Notes: generated from the letters alone by a model not told the origin. Shown: positions 27,132 through 37,996, counted from the first letter of the stretch. The stretch: 64,000 nt of DNA from Paraglaciecola sp. T6c (GCF_000014225.1 NC_008228.1:2604001-2668000), one strand, 5' to 3'. Made by a program: numbers and translations.

Positions 27132-29741
27132 TCAGAAGTTATACTTTGCTTTTACGTAGTAGAAACCGCCATTGTAATCGAAAGGTCCACTTTCATAATA
27201 TTGACCACCTACTGCCGCAAACGAGCTAGCTGGAAGCTCCTGAGCATCATTATCGAACAAGTTGCTAGCACCTGCAGATAAGGTAATTTGGTCGGTTACA
27301 AAGTAACTTACTTCTGCGTCAACCGTTGCGCTGCTGCCGGCGTCCTCATTCCAGCCACCTGGTTCAGCATCATCAGCGTGAACGGCGAAGTACTCTCCAA
27401 AATAATTAACGCGAATAAAGGCACTCACTGTATCCCAGCTTTGCGATACAGTGAATGTCGCTCTATGGTGAGGAATTCCTTCTTCAAGTAATTTTACTTT
27501 GCCTACGCTCGTTGTATCAGGATTGAATTTTTCGACTTCAGTTTCATTCCAGTTGTACGCTAACGAGAACTTGGTATCACCAGATTCAAAGATTGGATGC
27601 GTGTAGTTAGCCACTAAATCCAAACCTTGGGTTTTAGTATCAAAGTCATTAGCGAAATACGTAACAGCAGAAATAAGCTCAGGATTTTGTACACCTAGTG
27701 TTCTTAGTTCTTCGTAGTCATCTGGGTTTACGTCAATTTTACTAGACTGGGCAATACGATCTTCAACGGTAATGCTGTATAAGTCAGCACTCATGAAGAA
27801 GTCCCCACTTTGATAAACCGCACCAATTGCGTAACTTTGAGAGTCTTCAGGAGACAACTCTTTACCGCCATAAAACGCTGACAATGTATCAGTCGGTGGC
27901 GCCAAGAAACTTTGAATCAAATCACCGCCAACGATAGACGTTTGTGTATTAACCACATTCGCTTGCCCTACAGTAGGAGCTCTAAACCCAGTGCTGGTTG
28001 ATGCACGCAAAGAAAGCTCATCAGTGACGGAATACTGGGCCGTCAACTTATAGTTAGTGGTATCGCCAAAGGTCGTAAAGTCCTCGTAACGAACCGCAGC
28101 ACCGAGCAACAAGTCTTCGGTAATATACGCTTCTACGTCAATATAGGCCGCTACACTGCGACGAGTATTAGTGCCTTGTGCTTCAGGGCCGAACCCTTTA
28201 AAACCATGAGAGCCAATGTTGAACCCTTGTGATGCATAATCACCAGCTTTCCAAGAGGCCTCTTCACCCGCAACAATTTCAAATGACTCTTCACGCCATT
28301 CAAGACCACCTGCTAAGTTAAGTGAATCAATGCTGTCAACGTCAATTTGCTTAGATAAATCTAAATTGAACATTTTCTCCAACTGGATATATTTACCCGT
28401 ATCGAACTCAGTTGGGGTATCAAGACCTAGCGAAGGATTAAGAGTATTTGTTAAGTTAAACGATGATTCACTGCGACCGACAGAACCACTCAAATCGAAG
28501 AACGCGCCAGATAAGAAACCATTTTTCAATTCGCCTTCAACACCAATAACCAAAGAGGTATCAGTGATGTTTCCGCCGAACGCGGGTGTATAACCACCAG
28601 GGAAAATTTGATTCATTGAGAAGCAATTAGGATCGGCAGCCATCTGTTGATAGGCAGCGGTATCTAACACATTTCCGTCAACAACCGTTCCGTCAGCTAG
28701 CGTCACTTTAGGAATAGCAACTGTTGCACAAGTGCGCTCTGCCCCTGCGGCCTCAGCCACATCACCGACTAATAGCGTTTCGCCTTCATCATTTGAATAG
28801 ACTTGACCACGGTTGTGGGGGTTTCGGTAGTAAAAGCCGCCGACAATATCACGCTCAGAATAGTTACCGAACATGTAGAATTTCTTGTCATCGCCAAGAT
28901 CAAGCCCTACGTTACCAAATAGGCTAATGTCGTCGTTGATCTCAGGGTTACCCCAAATTTGTGCCGGATCACCAACAGCAGTATTACCTTGAGCAATTAG
29001 ATTAGCCGCATCGGGACGCTGTACACTGCGACTGGTTGCGTCGGCGTTTTTAAGCTGAAAACTCAGGTTAGCGTAACCATCTTTAGTGAACGGTAAACCA
29101 ACATTACCTTCTACAGTGGTTGTTGCGCCGTCACCTTCGTAGTACTCACCGCGTTTAACCGATAGAGAGCCACCGTCAGCGTCATCCTTTAAAACAAAGT
29201 TCATTACACCTGCTATGGCATCAGAGCCATACTGAGCAGCTGCGCCGTCGCGTAATACTTCGACCTGTTTTAACGCTGAACTAGGGATAACTGAAATATC
29301 TGGGCCTTGAGCGCCATCATTAATGCCACCACCTTGGAATGCAATAACAGACGCACGATGGCGCCGCTTACCGTTAACTAATACGAGAGTACTGTCTGAA
29401 GACAAACCACGTAGGTTAACAGGGCGAATAAGGGTTGCGGCATCAGAAATAGGCTGTGCGCGAGCAGTAAACGACGGAACCGTACTTACTAACATATCAA
29501 GCATGTCAGTGGAGGCTGACTTACCGAGCTCATCGCCGCCGATGATATCGATAGGCACTGGAGAATCTGCAACTGAACGAGGTGCTGAGCGGCTCCCTAC
29601 CACCGCAATTTTTTCTACCTCCGCACTATCGTCTTTTACTTGTTGAGCATAGACAGGGCTTATTGCGGTAACCGCAACAGCTGTCGATGTAGCAATAACG
29701 TAGCGAATACTTTTCGTTAATTTGTTTAATGACGTGTTCAT
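27132..29741 (-). CDS. TonB-dependent outer-membrane receptor
   Basis: An 869-residue receptor. A signal peptide ends about PVYA-QQV. A TonB-box-like EKIAVVGSR follows, then the plug domain with PVPIDIIGGDEL, IRPVNLRGLSSDSTLVLVNGKRR, PSSALKQVEVLRDGAAAQYGSDAIAGV and VMNFVLKDD. The rest is a 22-strand-type barrel ending in aromatic phenylalanine (YVKAKYNF), the usual signal for barrel assembly. It imports an unidentified ligand through the outer membrane using TonB. Two cysteines (in RTCATV and DPNCFSMN) may form a loop disulfide. No neighbouring gene reveals the ligand; siderophore, cobalamin and carbohydrate are all open. Confidence 0.9.
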   Translation of the reverse strand: MNTSLNKLTKSIRYVIATSTAVAVTAISPVYAQQVKDDSAEVEKIAVVGSRSAPRSVADSPVPIDIIGGDELGKSASTDMLDMLVSTVPSFTARAQPISDAATLIRPVNLRGLSSDSTLVLVNGKRRHRASVIAFQGGGINDGAQGPDISVIPSSALKQVEVLRDGAAAQYGSDAIAGVMNFVLKDDADGGSLSVKRGEYYEGDGATTTVEGNVGLPFTKDGYANLSFQLKNADATSRSVQRPDAANLIAQGNTAVGDPAQIWGNPEINDDISLFGNVGLDLGDDKKFYMFGNYSERDIVGGFYYRNPHNRGQVYSNDEGETLLVGDVAEAAGAERTCATVAIPKVTLADGTVVDGNVLDTAAYQQMAADPNCFSMNQIFPGGYTPAFGGNITDTSLVIGVEGELKNGFLSGAFFDLSGSVGRSESSFNLTNTLNPSLGLDTPTEFDTGKYIQLEKMFNLDLSKQIDVDSIDSLNLAGGLEWREESFEIVAGEEASWKAGDYASQGFNIGSHGFKGFGPEAQGTNTRRSVAAYIDVEAYITEDLLLGAAVRYEDFTTFGDTTNYKLTAQYSVTDELSLRASTSTGFRAPTVGQANVVNTQTSIVGGDLIQSFLAPPTDTLSAFYGGKELSPEDSQSYAIGAVYQSGDFFMSADLYSITVEDRIAQSSKIDVNPDDYEELRTLGVQNPELISAVTYFANDFDTKTQGLDLVANYTHPIFESGDTKFSLAYNWNETEVEKFNPDTTSVGKVKLLEEGIPHHRATFTVSQSWDTVSAFIRVNYFGEYFAVHADDAEPGGWNEDAGSSATVDAEVSYFVTDQITLSAGASNLFDNDAQELPASSFAAVGGQYYESGPFDYNGGFYYVKAKYNF

Positions 29742-30047
29742 TTTATTTCCAACTTTATTTGTTTTTTTAATTATGCACGCCCCTGTTTTATTATTATTTT
29801 TCAGTGTGAACTGATAGGCGCTGCACGGTTAATAACTCAGTAGAAACTGTCCGGTTTGCATTGAATTACATATTATTTATAACGATAAAAAGTTGAACTT
29901 ACAAACAGATTAAATGGTCCAATAGTGTTAGTCGTCACTAACAGTGATTTACACTCTAAAATATTATTTCACAGCGTAATCAAGCAGGCTTTTTGATTTT
30001 TGCGATATATTCTATAGATAAAAATTGCACAATGATTTTTCTTAAAC
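29742..30047. other. Upstream region of the TonB receptor gene
   Basis: About 300 very AT-rich bases with no supported gene, presumably holding the receptor promoter. I found no clear Fur-type or other recognisable operator by eye. Confidence 0.4.
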
Positions 30048-30079
30048 AAAAAAATACCGGCATTAAACCGGTATTTTTA
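30048..30079 (-). terminator. Terminator after sohB
   Basis: AAAATACCGG (30051-30060) pairs with CCGGTATTTT (30068-30077) around a seven-base loop. The A run on the plus strand gives a U tract in the minus-strand transcript. It is about 30 bases after the sohB stop. Confidence 0.9.
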
Positions 30080-30107
30080 AGCAAAAATTAATCATAAGTC
30101 TAATTGC

Positions 30108-31142
30108 CTATTTGGCAATAACTTGGGTCTTACTCAATACCTTAATCAACGATTGCACCACGCCTTTGGTGACTGATATGCCAAATTTTTCAGCTAGATT
30201 CTTTTTGACCGAATATTTCACTGAATAAATTTTCTTAACGTTGTTCGCGTCGAGCAAAAAGTCATCAGATGTTTGTATGGTATCAACCAATCCAAGATCT
30301 AACGCTTTACTGCCGTACCAATATTCACCCGTAGCGACAGTATCAATCGCCAGCGCAGGTCTGTGCTCTTGCACAAAGCCTTTGAACATTTGATGCACGT
30401 CTTCTAATTCATCACGGAATTTTTCACGTCCTTCATCACTGTTTTCGCCAAACATGGTCAACGTGCGTTTGAATTGCCCGGCTGTGTGTTGCTCAAACTC
30501 AATATCGTTTTTCTTTAATAATTTATTAAAGTTAGGAATTTGGGCAATAACCCCAATAGAGCCAATAATGGCGAATTTTGCGGCTAATACGTTATCTGCA
30601 ACACAGGCCATCATATAACCACCACTTGCCGCCACTTTATCAACAGCAACGGTTAACGGTATATCTTTGTCTTTTAGGCGTTGTAATTGCGATGCTGCAA
30701 GACCATAGCCATGCACAACCCCGCCACCGCTTTCAAGTCGAACGAGCACTTCATCTTTAGGCTTCGCAATGCAAATGATGGCGGTTACTTCTTCCCTTAA
30801 GTTATCGACTTCATGGGCATCCATCGAGCCGTTAAAGTCAATCACATAAAGATTACCCTTTTCATCATCGTCGCCTTTGTTTTTTGTCTCTTTTTTAGCG
30901 GCTTTGTCCGCTTTTTTCTGCTCTTTGTTTTTCTTCTTTAACTCGTCTTTGCTGCAAATGAGATGATTAACATTGTCTTTAATGTCATCTAAGCGCTCTG
31001 AAATTGAGTCAATTTCAAGGTTTCCCTTGGGTTGCTTCTGTTTACTGATCAACCCAACTACGCCTCCAACGACTAACAATATAGCGATTACTATGGTCAC
31101 TGCTTTGGCTATAAATAAGCCGTATTCGTACAAAAATTCCAA
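30108..31142 (-). CDS. sohB: Inner-membrane S49 protease SohB
   Basis: This 344-residue protein has one N-terminal membrane helix (about residues 10-32), a very lysine-rich charged linker (about 65-95) and an S49 peptidase domain. The nucleophile is Ser173 in KVAASGGYMMA and the general base Lys225 in AGQFKRTLTMFGE, as in the Ser-Lys dyad of SohB and SppA. VRLESGGGVVHGYGLAA is the oxyanion strand. SohB is a signal-peptide-peptidase-type protease facing the periplasm. It is monocistronic between two terminators. Confidence 0.93.
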   Translation of the reverse strand: MEFLYEYGLFIAKAVTIVIAILLVVGGVVGLISKQKQPKGNLEIDSISERLDDIKDNVNHLICSKDELKKKNKEQKKADKAAKKETKNKGDDDEKGNLYVIDFNGSMDAHEVDNLREEVTAIICIAKPKDEVLVRLESGGGVVHGYGLAASQLQRLKDKDIPLTVAVDKVAASGGYMMACVADNVLAAKFAIIGSIGVIAQIPNFNKLLKKNDIEFEQHTAGQFKRTLTMFGENSDEGREKFRDELEDVHQMFKGFVQEHRPALAIDTVATGEYWYGSKALDLGLVDTIQTSDDFLLDANNVKKIYSVKYSVKKNLAEKFGISVTKGVVQSLIKVLSKTQVIAK

Positions 31143-31194
31143 TTCTGTTTACTCCTTAATAACTGACTTAAGCGATATTGGGACTAAATCGCAA

Positions 31195-31222
31195 AAAAAA
31201 AGCTAGGCGAGGCCTAGCTTTT
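31195..31222 (-). terminator. Terminator after the lipase gene
   Basis: AGCTAGGC (31201-31208) pairs with GCCTAGCT (31212-31219) with a three-base loop. The plus-strand A run before it (31193-31200) supplies the U tract for minus-strand transcription. Confidence 0.85.
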
Positions 31223-31238
31223 GTCTTTCAGTGAAAAA

Positions 31239-33857
31239 TTAGTTCGCCACAACAGACTCATCTGAAATAACAATATCTTTTCCTTCTGAATCGAAGTATT
31301 TGGCTGCTTGATTCTGCATCTCTACCGTTGCAGCAACACTCGGGGTTGGCACAAACAAAGATTGGTGCGCCCCAGCCGAGAAATACACAACGCCATTTTG
31401 CGTAGTATCACTCTGTTTTGTGGCCGACACTTGCTCTAAGCCCATCACTTTAGATAAGGGAATACCGCCGGATAATGGCAATGAGGTAACAACAGGGTTA
31501 ACTTGGTCTGTCAACGCCGTTGTACCATCATCATTCACTCCACCACCGACAACAAGTTGCATTAGCGTTGGTGTATTGCCCGCCATTTGTTGAGCATAAT
31601 TAATGGGGTCACCGGCATCTAATATTGTCTGCGCCGCAAATACAAACTGACTGAAAGTAGCATCAATCTCTGCTTTAGGTGCATCTTCTAATGCACCATA
31701 AAATGCGGTAAAGGCAGGGCGAATAGCCGCTTCTGCGGTAAGTCCGTTGGCCGCCGCAAATTGGCCTAAAAAGGCGGCAAAGTCTTCTGATGAAGCTGCT
31801 AATAAAGAGCCTTTAATCAGTGGCCCAAAGTCAGGTGACTCAAATAAGAAATTTGCCACGCCGCCTGATGGCACGTTCAACACGGCGGTGTCTACATTAT
31901 ACATATCGCTAAAGGGGGCAAAATCACCCTCGAACGGCGTATTAGCGTTAGCGAGTGTGTTCATACCAGAGATAGAGCCCAAGCTTTGAGAGATGAAATG
32001 AACTTTAGATGTATCAACATCCACTATCCCTGAAGCATCATTTATGGCATTCAAAGCTAGGCGCAAACCTAGGGTATCAGTCGCGCTTTGACGTAAATTG
32101 TCACGAGCCGTAATTAAACTTGCAAGGTTCATGTAATCCGTAGGCGAATTGGTAGACGCATTTACGTTCGTTCCATCGGCTAAGGTAAAACCGCGAGCTC
32201 CGTGTAATGGGTGATCAATAGCTACCGTTGCAAAGCCCGCAAGAGAGAACGCGGCTGCGACGACCAACGCATTTTCTTTTTGACCAGTAATACCGTGCTG
32301 AACGATAATGACTGGCCAGCCACCTTCAGGTTTCGTCGGTACGTCAATTGCGCCCCCCGTTGCCGCCGATAGCATGGCAATCACTGACTCATCAGGTACG
32401 GTAAACTGCACGCCTAACGTTTCAGTACCCGCTTCGTTGAATGGTGTTGACTCATCATCATCATTCGTTCCCTGCGCCATAGGCAAAGGATTAAACTTGG
32501 TCAAATTGCGTGGGTCGTCGATACCTAAAGACGATAAATCTAAATCCCGCAACTGCCCTTGAGATGCGACTTGGCACAGCTCATCATTTGGCCCGACAGC
32601 CCCAGCTTGGATTAATGAGCCCACTGTTTCAGCGCCCATTAGTTGCATCGTAGCGCCACTGGTACACATTGCGCGCCACCAGTCACCTAACGGATTGGTG
32701 GTGCTCAAATAATAAGGTAATTTTACCTCACCTTCGATGCGAGTAGCTGCACAGAAAGGACCGGCTGTTTCAAACGTTTGCGTAGCCACCTCGTTTAAAG
32801 CAGAGCTGGTGTCCATGATATTCGTTACAAGGCCGGCACAGGTATTTAAACCCACAGCCGTTAGTTGTGCTAACTCGGCTTCAGATAGCAATGCTGGAGC
32901 CAAGACGTCAAATGCTTTTGTAATACCCTCAGCCGATACATTTAGTTGTGGTAAGTAATCACGAGCAACGGTTGCTGCGGTTGCAACGTTACCGCCTGTC
33001 GCTGCCATCGTCGCGCCAAACGCAGTGGCATAACCGGCAATTTGCAGTTTTTTAACAGAATCCATCACGGTGCCAGCAGAGACCGTAGAAAAATATGCTG
33101 CATAAGAAATCGCTTCACGCTCTATACCAGAGGGGATCACCACATCCACCAAACTATTAACTAATGTTTGTAATTGCAGCTGCTCTTCGGTGGCAAGGGG
33201 TAAGGTATTAATATCTTGACGTGCGAGCTCCCACGAACTTGAGCCTTTAACGCTCTTTCCATCAGTATCAAGCAAAGCATCAGTTACCACCAACATATGG
33301 CCTTGGCTAGATGCCAACGGCTTAAGAGGTATAACGGCAATTGAGCCTGAACCTTCATTGGTGTAGGAAGCGACAAAGTCGACCCCATACACTAGTTCTT
33401 CACCTAGTTCACAGGGTACACCTGGTGCTGCGGCTACTGCGGCTATGGCCTGACACGTTGCCGAGGTGCCTTCTAGGGCTTGGGTTGCTTTAAATAGTTT
33501 GATGGACGCGCCATTTACACTGCTTGCGTCAATATCAAGTCCAGTAGGTAGGGTTACTCTGATTGAAAATGGATTTTGTGTTGACCATCCATCTAGCGCG
33601 CTTAGTGCGTGTTCTGGGTTGCCGCCATCAAATACGGCATCGCCTTCGGTATTTAATGTAAAGTCGAAAAAGTTACCACTTGGTAACATTAACAAATCGT
33701 TGGGCAAATTAAGATCGCTGTTTGCAGGGTCAAATACTACCCGGGCGAATGGTTTTTCGACGGGGGTATTGGTCTCTATATCTGCTACGGAGTCTCCATT
33801 ACAGCCTGTAAGTCCCAGCACAGCTGCGATACTCGCACTAAGCAAAAGTTTATTCAT
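31239..33857 (-). CDS. Pla-1/cef-type extracellular lipase-like lipoprotein (VolA-like)
   Basis: An 872-residue lipoprotein with lipobox GLTGC (Cys19). Its N-terminal region (FDPANSDLNLPNDLL, later FSIRVTLPTGLDIDA) resembles the bacterial virulence-factor lipase N-terminal domain. A C-terminal alpha/beta-hydrolase has WPVIIVQHGITGQKENAL, IDHPLHGARGF and the nucleophile elbow SQSLG, with Ser625 as probable nucleophile. The usual first glycine of G-x-S-x-G is serine here. VolA of Vibrio is a surface lysophospholipase of this family that releases fatty acids for uptake. The lipoprotein signal suggests a similar surface location. The substrate is inferred only. Confidence 0.82.
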   Translation of the reverse strand: MNKLLLSASIAAVLGLTGCNGDSVADIETNTPVEKPFARVVFDPANSDLNLPNDLLMLPSGNFFDFTLNTEGDAVFDGGNPEHALSALDGWSTQNPFSIRVTLPTGLDIDASSVNGASIKLFKATQALEGTSATCQAIAAVAAAPGVPCELGEELVYGVDFVASYTNEGSGSIAVIPLKPLASSQGHMLVVTDALLDTDGKSVKGSSSWELARQDINTLPLATEEQLQLQTLVNSLVDVVIPSGIEREAISYAAYFSTVSAGTVMDSVKKLQIAGYATAFGATMAATGGNVATAATVARDYLPQLNVSAEGITKAFDVLAPALLSEAELAQLTAVGLNTCAGLVTNIMDTSSALNEVATQTFETAGPFCAATRIEGEVKLPYYLSTTNPLGDWWRAMCTSGATMQLMGAETVGSLIQAGAVGPNDELCQVASQGQLRDLDLSSLGIDDPRNLTKFNPLPMAQGTNDDDESTPFNEAGTETLGVQFTVPDESVIAMLSAATGGAIDVPTKPEGGWPVIIVQHGITGQKENALVVAAAFSLAGFATVAIDHPLHGARGFTLADGTNVNASTNSPTDYMNLASLITARDNLRQSATDTLGLRLALNAINDASGIVDVDTSKVHFISQSLGSISGMNTLANANTPFEGDFAPFSDMYNVDTAVLNVPSGGVANFLFESPDFGPLIKGSLLAASSEDFAAFLGQFAAANGLTAEAAIRPAFTAFYGALEDAPKAEIDATFSQFVFAAQTILDAGDPINYAQQMAGNTPTLMQLVVGGGVNDDGTTALTDQVNPVVTSLPLSGGIPLSKVMGLEQVSATKQSDTTQNGVVYFSAGAHQSLFVPTPSVAATVEMQNQAAKYFDSEGKDIVISDESVVAN

Positions 33858-34115
33858 TGTATTTCCCTACCTCTTTATTATTCAATTGGCTTTGCATGTT
33901 CTCGGAATCAATTAGACCTATGCACATTTATTATCAGTATAAATAACACGTTAGACCAGTTACTCCCTGACCCATCTTATGTAGTTTGATATTGATTTGC
34001 AAAGGTTTGTTAATCACTTGTAACGTAAAACAATCTCGTCTTCCAAGACTAATTCGGTAGGATATTTTCACATCTAAATGATAAAATCAGCAAAATTTAC
34101 TTGAATTAGACATAT

Positions 34116-34859
34116 ATGCTCGATTTTCAACCAATATCTGGTTTATTAGCCTCAAAAACCATTCTCGTTACGGGTGCTGGCGACGGCATAGGTAAAGAAG
34201 CAGCCCTACAATTCGCAAAGTACGGCGCTACCGTTATTCTGTTGGGCAGAACAGTGAGTAAGCTCGAAGCGGTATACGATAAAATAGTCGATAATGGAGG
34301 CCCTGAGCCGGCTATTATTCCTTTGGACTTACAGGGTGCAACGGTGCAACATTATCGCGATATGGCTAGCACCATTGATGCTCAGTTTCCTAGCCTAGAT
34401 GGCGTATTGCATAATGCTAGCCTGCTAGGACACTTAGAGCCTTTGCAGCAGATAAGCGAAGAAGACTGGAATAAAGTCATGCAGGTGAATGTAAATAGCC
34501 AATTTTTTATGACACAGGCATTGATCCCAGTTTTAAAAAAATCAGACAATGCTTCGATTGTTTTTACCACCTCAAGTGTGGGGCTCAAAGGCCGTGCTTA
34601 CTGGGGCAGCTATGCAATTTCTAAATTTGCGACCCAAGGGATGATGGAAGTCATTGCGGATGAAAATGAGAACACATCAATACGCGCCAATTGCATTAAT
34701 CCCGGTGGAACACGCACCAATATGCGTGCTCAGGCCTTTCCTGGTGAAGATCCTGAAACCTTGAAAACGCCGGCGGACATCATGCCACTGTACTTGTATT
34801 TAATGAGTGACGAAAGCAGGCACGAGACAGGTCAAACCTTTCATGCGCAGCCTAAATAG
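34116..34859 (+). CDS. yciK: YciK-family short-chain dehydrogenase/reductase
   Basis: A classical SDR of 247 residues. TGAGDGIGKEAA near residue 20 is the cofactor glycine motif, LHNASLLG corresponds to NAG, the catalytic serine is in FTTSSVG, and YAISKFA supplies Tyr-x3-Lys. The N-terminal SGLLASKTILVTGAGDGIG pattern and C-terminal MPLYLYLMSDESRHETGQTFHAQP are typical of YciK, whose substrate is not established. It is convergent with glnS and shares its terminator. Confidence 0.9.
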   Translation: MLDFQPISGLLASKTILVTGAGDGIGKEAALQFAKYGATVILLGRTVSKLEAVYDKIVDNGGPEPAIIPLDLQGATVQHYRDMASTIDAQFPSLDGVLHNASLLGHLEPLQQISEEDWNKVMQVNVNSQFFMTQALIPVLKKSDNASIVFTTSSVGLKGRAYWGSYAISKFATQGMMEVIADENENTSIRANCINPGGTRTNMRAQAFPGEDPETLKTPADIMPLYLYLMSDESRHETGQTFHAQPK

Positions 34860-34897
34860 CTAACTTTATTGTCCTCGAACTATCTCAGCAATCATAA

Positions 34898-34938
34898 AGA
34901 AAGCCCCTGTTAATCATCATTAACAGGGGCTTTTCTAT
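34898..34938. terminator. Bidirectional terminator between yciK and glnS
   Basis: AAGCCCCTGTTA (34901-34912) pairs with TAACAGGGGCTT (34921-34932) around an eight-base loop, flanked by AAAGA on the left and TTCTATTT on the right. It serves the convergent yciK and glnS genes. Confidence 0.92.
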
Positions 34939-34970
34939 TTCGCTCGGATAAAAGCGTCTGGCTTGGCTAA

Positions 34971-36647
34971 TTAGTCCCCTATTTTAGCCCATGTGTCTCG
35001 CAAACCGACGGTGCGATTGAAGACCAACTTACTTGTTGTACTGTCTTTATCGAAACAAAAATACCCAGTACGCTCAAACTGAAATGCTTGAATATTTGCT
35101 TCATCAATATCAACTTTGGCCAGACTGGGTTCAACCCAACCTTGTTTGACTGTTAATGATTCAGGATTAATACACGCCACAAAATCGTCTTCGGCTGCTG
35201 GGTTAGGCACAGTAAAAAGACTGTCATACAAGCGAATTTCAGCGGCAACCGCATGAGCAGCTGACACCCAGTGGATAACCCCTTTTACTTTGCGGCCATC
35301 TGCAGGATCTTTTCCTAACGTGTCGCCATCGTATTCACAAAATATGGTGGTCACGTTCCCCTGCTCGTCTTTTTCAACACGCTGCGCTTTGATGACATAG
35401 GCATTACGTAAACGCACTTCTTTACCTAGTACCAAGCGTTTAAATTTCTTATTGGCTTCTTCTCTGAAGTCTTCAGCTTCAATATAAATTTCCCGTGCGA
35501 AGGGCACTTCGCGGCTGCCCAATTCGGGGCGGTTGGGATGATTAGGCGCCGCAAGTAATTCAACACCATCCTGTGGATAGTTTTCTATCACTATTTTAAC
35601 TGGCTCGAGCACGGCCATAGCGCGCGGAGCATTTTCATTCAGTTCGTCCCGCAGAGGCGCCTCTAACATGCTCATTTCAACCATGTTATCCATTTTGGTC
35701 ACGCCAATACGTTTACAAAATTCACGAATCGAAGCAGCAGTAAAGCCTCGGCGACGAAGACCCGCAATGGTAGGCATACGCGGGTCATCCCAACCACTCA
35801 CAAATTCTTCATCCACTAATTGGATGAGCTTGCGCTTACTAAGCACTGTGTATTCAAGGTTGAGCCGAGAAAATTCATATTGGCGCGGTACCACATCAAT
35901 AGTGACGTTTTCTAACACCCAGTCATACAATCGTCGGTTGTCTTGAAATTCCAACGTGCACAATGAATGGGTTATGCCTTCAATCGCATCAGAAATACAA
36001 TGGGTAAAATCGTACATAGGATATATGCACCACTTATCGCCAGTCTGATGGTGATGCGCAAACTTAACGCGATACAACGCTGGGTCGCGCATACACATGA
36101 ACGGCGATGACATATCGATTTTAGCCCGCAGCAAACACTCGCCTTCTTTATATTCTCCGTTGCGCATTTTCGCAAACTGAGCAATATTTTCCTCGATTGA
36201 CGTATCACGATAAGGGCTATTGGTACCTGGAGTTGTCAAAGTACCACGCATTTCTCGTACTTGTTCTTGGTTCGAAAAGTCCACATAGGCTAAGCCTTTC
36301 TCTATTAGCTCAACGGCATAGGCGTGCAGTTGATCAAAATAGTTAGACGAGTATCGTGCTTCGCCATGCCATTCAAAACCTAGCCAGATTACGTCATTTT
36401 TAATCGCATTAACGTAATCAATGTCTTCTTTATCAGGGTTGGTGTCATCAAACCGTAAGTTGCACTGACCTTGGTAATCCTGCGCAATGCCAAAGTTTAA
36501 GCAGATAGACTTAGCATGACCTATATGCAAATAACCATTTGGCTCAGGTGGAAAACGCGTATGAATCTGCTTATGCAAACCTGATTGCAGATCTTTATCG
36601 ATGATTTGACGAATGAAATTGGTCGGACGACTCTCGGTCTCGGCCAT
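34971..36647 (-). CDS. glnS: Glutaminyl-tRNA synthetase
   Basis: A class I aminoacyl-tRNA synthetase of 558 residues (E. coli GlnRS about 554). [17 protein letters not shown] carries the HIGH signature and [11 protein letters not shown] is the KMSKS-type loop. [11 protein letters not shown] and [18 protein letters not shown] are also typical, with two C-terminal anticodon-binding beta-barrels. It charges tRNA-Gln with glutamine. The start is an ATG in the typical [17 protein letters not shown] context. It is monocistronic. Confidence 0.97.
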   Translation of the reverse strand: MAETESRPTNFIRQIIDKDLQSGLHKQIHTRFPPEPNGYLHIGHAKSICLNFGIAQDYQGQCNLRFDDTNPDKEDIDYVNAIKNDVIWLGFEWHGEARYSSNYFDQLHAYAVELIEKGLAYVDFSNQEQVREMRGTLTTPGTNSPYRDTSIEENIAQFAKMRNGEYKEGECLLRAKIDMSSPFMCMRDPALYRVKFAHHHQTGDKWCIYPMYDFTHCISDAIEGITHSLCTLEFQDNRRLYDWVLENVTIDVVPRQYEFSRLNLEYTVLSKRKLIQLVDEEFVSGWDDPRMPTIAGLRRRGFTAASIREFCKRIGVTKMDNMVEMSMLEAPLRDELNENAPRAMAVLEPVKIVIENYPQDGVELLAAPNHPNRPELGSREVPFAREIYIEAEDFREEANKKFKRLVLGKEVRLRNAYVIKAQRVEKDEQGNVTTIFCEYDGDTLGKDPADGRKVKGVIHWVSAAHAVAAEIRLYDSLFTVPNPAAEDDFVACINPESLTVKQGWVEPSLAKVDIDEANIQAFQFERTGYFCFDKDSTTSKLVFNRTVGLRDTWAKIGD

Positions 36648-36932
36648 TAATACTTACCCCTAACACTTATACGTAGAAAACAGCGGATATTATACCAGTA
36701 TTCAGCCCCCGAAAAGTCCTTTTATTGCCAATTTTAACGATCTATCCGTCTTATCACTTTCGACCTTTGGGCTTTTTAAATACTGCAAATCAGTTACTTA
36801 AGTTTCCGTAGCTTTAAGTGAGGCAAACGTAACATCTTTTGATAAAATGAGGGATTTCAATGGCAGGCTAGTGTATAAACCTTAATAACAAAAGGTCTAT
36901 CGTACTAATTTTGTAGAATAAGGTTTGAAGTA

Positions 36933-37952
36933 ATGAAAGCAAAAGCAACATCGTTTGATATCGCTCATCAAGCTGGTGTATCGCAGTCGACCGTTTCCCG
37001 TGCTCTTCGTGATAGTCCATTGGTCAATAAAGAAACCCGTGAAAAAGTGCAAGCTATAGCCCTAGAGCTTAATTATAAAGTCGATAAAAATGCCAGTAAC
37101 TTGAGGCGCCAACACAGCAAAACCCTAGCGCTGTTATTGTTTGAAGACCCAACCTCTGATAACTCGCTAATAAACCCATTTTTTTTATCTATGCTTGGCA
37201 GCATCACACGCGCATCGGCAAAAGCTGGTTATGATTTACTTATTTCATTTCAAAATCTTAGTGATGATTGGCATGCGGAATATGAAGATTCTAATAAAGC
37301 TGATGGCATCATCTTACTAGGCTACGGTGACTACACCGAATACCGCACGAAGCTGAGCCAACTAGAGGCACAAAACACACACTTTGTACGCTGGGGAGCA
37401 TTAGACGATGAACACCCCGGTGTGTCCATTGGTTGTGATAATTTTCAAGGTGGCTTTGATGTGACTCAACATTTGCTCGGCTTGGGTCGTCATCAATTCG
37501 CGTTTATCGGCGGAGCAGACACCCGCGCCCCTGAATTTTTTGCGCGCTACCAAGGTTATCACAAGGCGCTGACACTGGCAGACGTCGCTCAAAGCGCAGT
37601 GCAACAAGACGCTATTTCGACTGAAGATTCCGGGTACAGTGCGACACTTGCACTGCTTAAACGGTATCCTGATATCGATGCGATTGTATGTGCTAGCGAT
37701 CTTATTGCGATCGGGGTGTTAAGAGCATTAAGAGATAGCAATATACCTATCCCTCACCAAATCGCCGTCGTAGGTTTTGACAATGTCCCTGTGGCCGGTT
37801 TTGCGACACCTGCCTTGACTACCGTCAAGCAGGACACCATTTTAGCGGGCGAGATATTAGTCGACAGCTTACTTAAATTAATTGAAGGTGAAAAAGTTGA
37901 GCATTACTTAATGCCCGTTGACTTAGTTATTCGCCAGTCAAGCGGCGCCTAG
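36933..37952 (+). CDS. LacI-family transcriptional regulator, probable maltodextrin/alpha-glucoside repressor
   Basis: This 339-residue protein has an N-terminal helix-turn-helix FDIAHQAGVSQSTVSRALRD with the hinge NYKVDKNASNLRRQ. A periplasmic-binding-like effector domain follows (VAVVGFDNVPVAGFATPALTTVKQD near the C-terminus). It lies tail-to-tail with an alpha-amylase/MFS transporter operon, which it probably controls with a sugar effector. A 14-bp palindrome centred on CG upstream of the transporter is a candidate target. The effector is unknown. Confidence 0.88.
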   Translation: MKAKATSFDIAHQAGVSQSTVSRALRDSPLVNKETREKVQAIALELNYKVDKNASNLRRQHSKTLALLLFEDPTSDNSLINPFFLSMLGSITRASAKAGYDLLISFQNLSDDWHAEYEDSNKADGIILLGYGDYTEYRTKLSQLEAQNTHFVRWGALDDEHPGVSIGCDNFQGGFDVTQHLLGLGRHQFAFIGGADTRAPEFFARYQGYHKALTLADVAQSAVQQDAISTEDSGYSATLALLKRYPDIDAIVCASDLIAIGVLRALRDSNIPIPHQIAVVGFDNVPVAGFATPALTTVKQDTILAGEILVDSLLKLIEGEKVEHYLMPVDLVIRQSSGA

Positions 37953-37996
37953 CAAACCATAGTTGCCAGCGCCGTTGAAATGGCTGCTAATACGGA

